Shown: one piece after another, positions 5,509-6,025 of the stretch
How the letters are laid out: each line of letters begins with the position of its first letter
Position numbering within the stretch: position 1 is the first letter of the stretch
Assembly: GCA_031284445.1 (NCBI GenBank)
Contig: JAISZW010000017.1
Span: 1-6,025 of the forward strand
Length of the DNA: 6,025 nucleotides
Direction of reading: 5' to 3'
From: Candidatus Methanovirga basalitermitum
Lineage (GTDB): Archaea; Methanobacteriota; Methanobacteria; Methanobacteriales; Methanobacteriaceae
Notes under the pieces: generated by a model
Databases searched by the model: none
Told to the model about the DNA's origin: nothing
Seen by the model: the letters and a program-made list of their open reading frames with translations, nothing else
Translations under genes and position numbers: made by a program

Positions 5509-5583
5509 CGGACCTGGAGGGATTTGAACCCTCGACCTACGGATTAGAAGTCCGTCGCCCTATCCAGACTAGGCCACAGGCCC
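5509..5583 (-). tRNA. tRNA-Arg, anticodon UCU
   Basis: A 75-base cloverleaf on the minus strand. The acceptor stem is GGGCCTG with CAGGTCC (one G-U), discriminator G. The D stem is GCCT/GGGC with GG in its loop. The anticodon stem is ACGGA/TCCGT around CTTCTAA, giving anticodon TCT, which reads AGA and AGG, the preferred arginine codons in AT-rich genomes. The variable loop is AGGTC, and the T stem GAGGG/CCCTC encloses TTCAAAT. No intron is seen. The 3' CCA is not encoded (TGT follows), so it must be added by the CCA-adding enzyme. A TATA-like box and an oligo-T run flank the gene, so it is an independent transcription unit. Confidence 0.96.
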
Positions 5584-5613
5584 TATATTAACTTATTTAT
5601 GGTTATTTAAAAA

Positions 5614-5623
5614 TAATTATAAA
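5614..5623 (-). promoter_or_regulatory. Candidate TATA box for tRNA-Arg
   Basis: The minus-strand TTTATAATTA is centred about 35 bp before the first tRNA base. Start of transcription would fall roughly 9 nt upstream of the mature 5' end, normal for an archaeal tRNA processed by RNase P. Confidence 0.4.
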
Positions 5624-5715
5624 TTCTCTATTGTTACTTAAAAATTCAAGATTAACAAAATAACATATCCATGTTTTATTTTTCTTAGTATATAAATATT
5701 AACTTTTCAATGCTA

Positions 5716-5819
5716 TCAACTTAAGAAAATTATTTTTTTTAAACTTTGATTGAAATTAAAAATAAAGCTTGATAAACAAGACCTTAAATAGAAATTTTAA
5801 TCAAAAATCCTTAAGTTGA
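5716..5819. repeat. Long imperfect hairpin of unknown role
   Basis: Outer arms TCAACTTAAG (5716-5725) and CTTAAGTTGA (5810-5819) are perfectly complementary. Inside them, TTTGATTGAAATT (about 5746-5758) pairs with AATTTTAATCAAA (about 5793-5805) at 12 of 13 positions. An asymmetric internal loop separates the two stems and the apical loop is about 35 nt. It could be a miniature element, a structured RNA or an operator-like site; no flanking gene explains it. Low sequence complexity means part of it could be chance. Confidence 0.45.
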
Positions 5820-5901
5820 CAATAAGTATTTTATAACTTTTAAGATATGAATATAAAAATAGATTTTAATATTTCATTATTTATAAACTTATTGTTTTTG
5901 G

Positions 5902-6025
5902 GAGGATGTAAATTTTTGTGGAGTTTTTCCTCATATTACTTTATTCCCCAAAGAGAGCTAAAATATTCCAATAACCTCACAACTGTCTTAAATTTACGTT
6001 TAGGATTGGTATCAATAAATATAAA
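5902..6025 (-). mobile_element. Inverted, partial copy of the same insertion element
   Basis: This is the reverse complement of 211-334, with only four differences over 124 bp, and runs off the right edge. Its outer end at 5902 starts GAGGATGTAAATTTTTGTGG, the same terminal repeat as the left element. Transposase coding remains open across the visible part. This may be a full-length copy and the source type of the deleted left one. Confidence 0.75.
5936..6025 (-). CDS. Transposase, C-terminal end (cut by window edge)
   Basis: The last 29 codons of a gene entering from beyond the window, ending in TAA at 5936-5938, 34 bp before the element end. It begins FIFIDTNPKR and ends EYFSSLWGIK. Compared with the left relic it has Ser to Arg, Ser to Thr and Met to Arg changes, all amino-acid replacing. 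No catalytic residue is in view. The transposase call rests on its place inside an element with terminal inverted repeats; an IS256-like family is possible but not shown. Confidence 0.55.
   Translation of the reverse strand, partial: FIFIDTNPKRKFKTVVRLLEYFSSLWGIK

Larger units (their letters stand above)
5584..5901. other. Gene-free AT-rich spacer between tRNA-Arg and the right element
   Basis: About 318 bp without a credible open frame. It contains the tRNA promoter near its left end and a long imperfect palindrome (5716-5819), listed separately. Otherwise I see nothing in it. Confidence 0.5.

Noticed and set aside
5509..5583. tRNA-Arg as an integration site for a genomic island
   Set aside because: No second copy of the tRNA 3' end and no integrase gene is visible in the window.

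Overview
The window is about 6 kb of very AT-rich DNA that looks like a chromosomal segment of a methanogenic archaeon, most likely a Methanobrevibacter-like member of the Methanobacteriales. The evidence is a set of archaeal-only informational genes (exosome subunit Csl4, RNA polymerase subunit L, transcription factor S), an archaeal DUF98-type chorismate lyase as used for methanopterin in methanogens, archaeal Shine-Dalgarno sites (AGGAGA, AGGTGA, GAGGAAG), TATA-like boxes about 25 bp before plausible transcription starts, and a tRNA gene with no encoded CCA. The genus is an inference; no rRNA is present to fix it.

Layout, left to right. Bases 1-334 are a short mobile-element relic with terminal inverted repeats and a transposase C-terminal remnant. 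An AT-rich leader follows (335-606), then dCTP deaminase (607-1194, +). A stretch of about 1.2 kb (1195-2378) has no intact gene. It holds a badly decayed transposase-like pseudogene on the minus strand, broken up by three copies of a 26-29 bp hairpin repeat. Next is a chorismate lyase-like gene (2379-2927, +), whose stop codon lies in a 21-nt tandem duplication. From 5323 down to 2980 everything is on the minus strand and closely packed: csl4, rpoL, a Nudix hydrolase, tfs, and a two-helix membrane protein of unknown function. A tRNA-Arg(UCU) gene (5509-5583, -) follows, then a gene-free AT-rich spacer with a long imperfect hairpin. At 5902-6025 a second, inverted copy of the left mobile element runs off the window edge with its transposase C-terminus still open.

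How the genes fit together: the minus-strand cluster is a transcription and RNA-turnover operon. RpoL is a core polymerase subunit, TFS rescues stalled polymerase, and Csl4 is the RNA-binding cap subunit of the exosome. The Nudix enzyme and the membrane protein sit in the same transcription unit without an evident link to that job. dCTP deaminase and chorismate lyase are stand-alone metabolic genes (dTTP supply and, by inference, methanopterin ring supply).

I looked for a new biological system and did not find a convincing one. The most interesting points are the inverted pair of related insertion elements enclosing a housekeeping block, the short hairpin repeats inside the dead transposase, the unexplained palindromic structure between the tRNA and the right element, and the uncharacterised membrane protein coupled to tfs.
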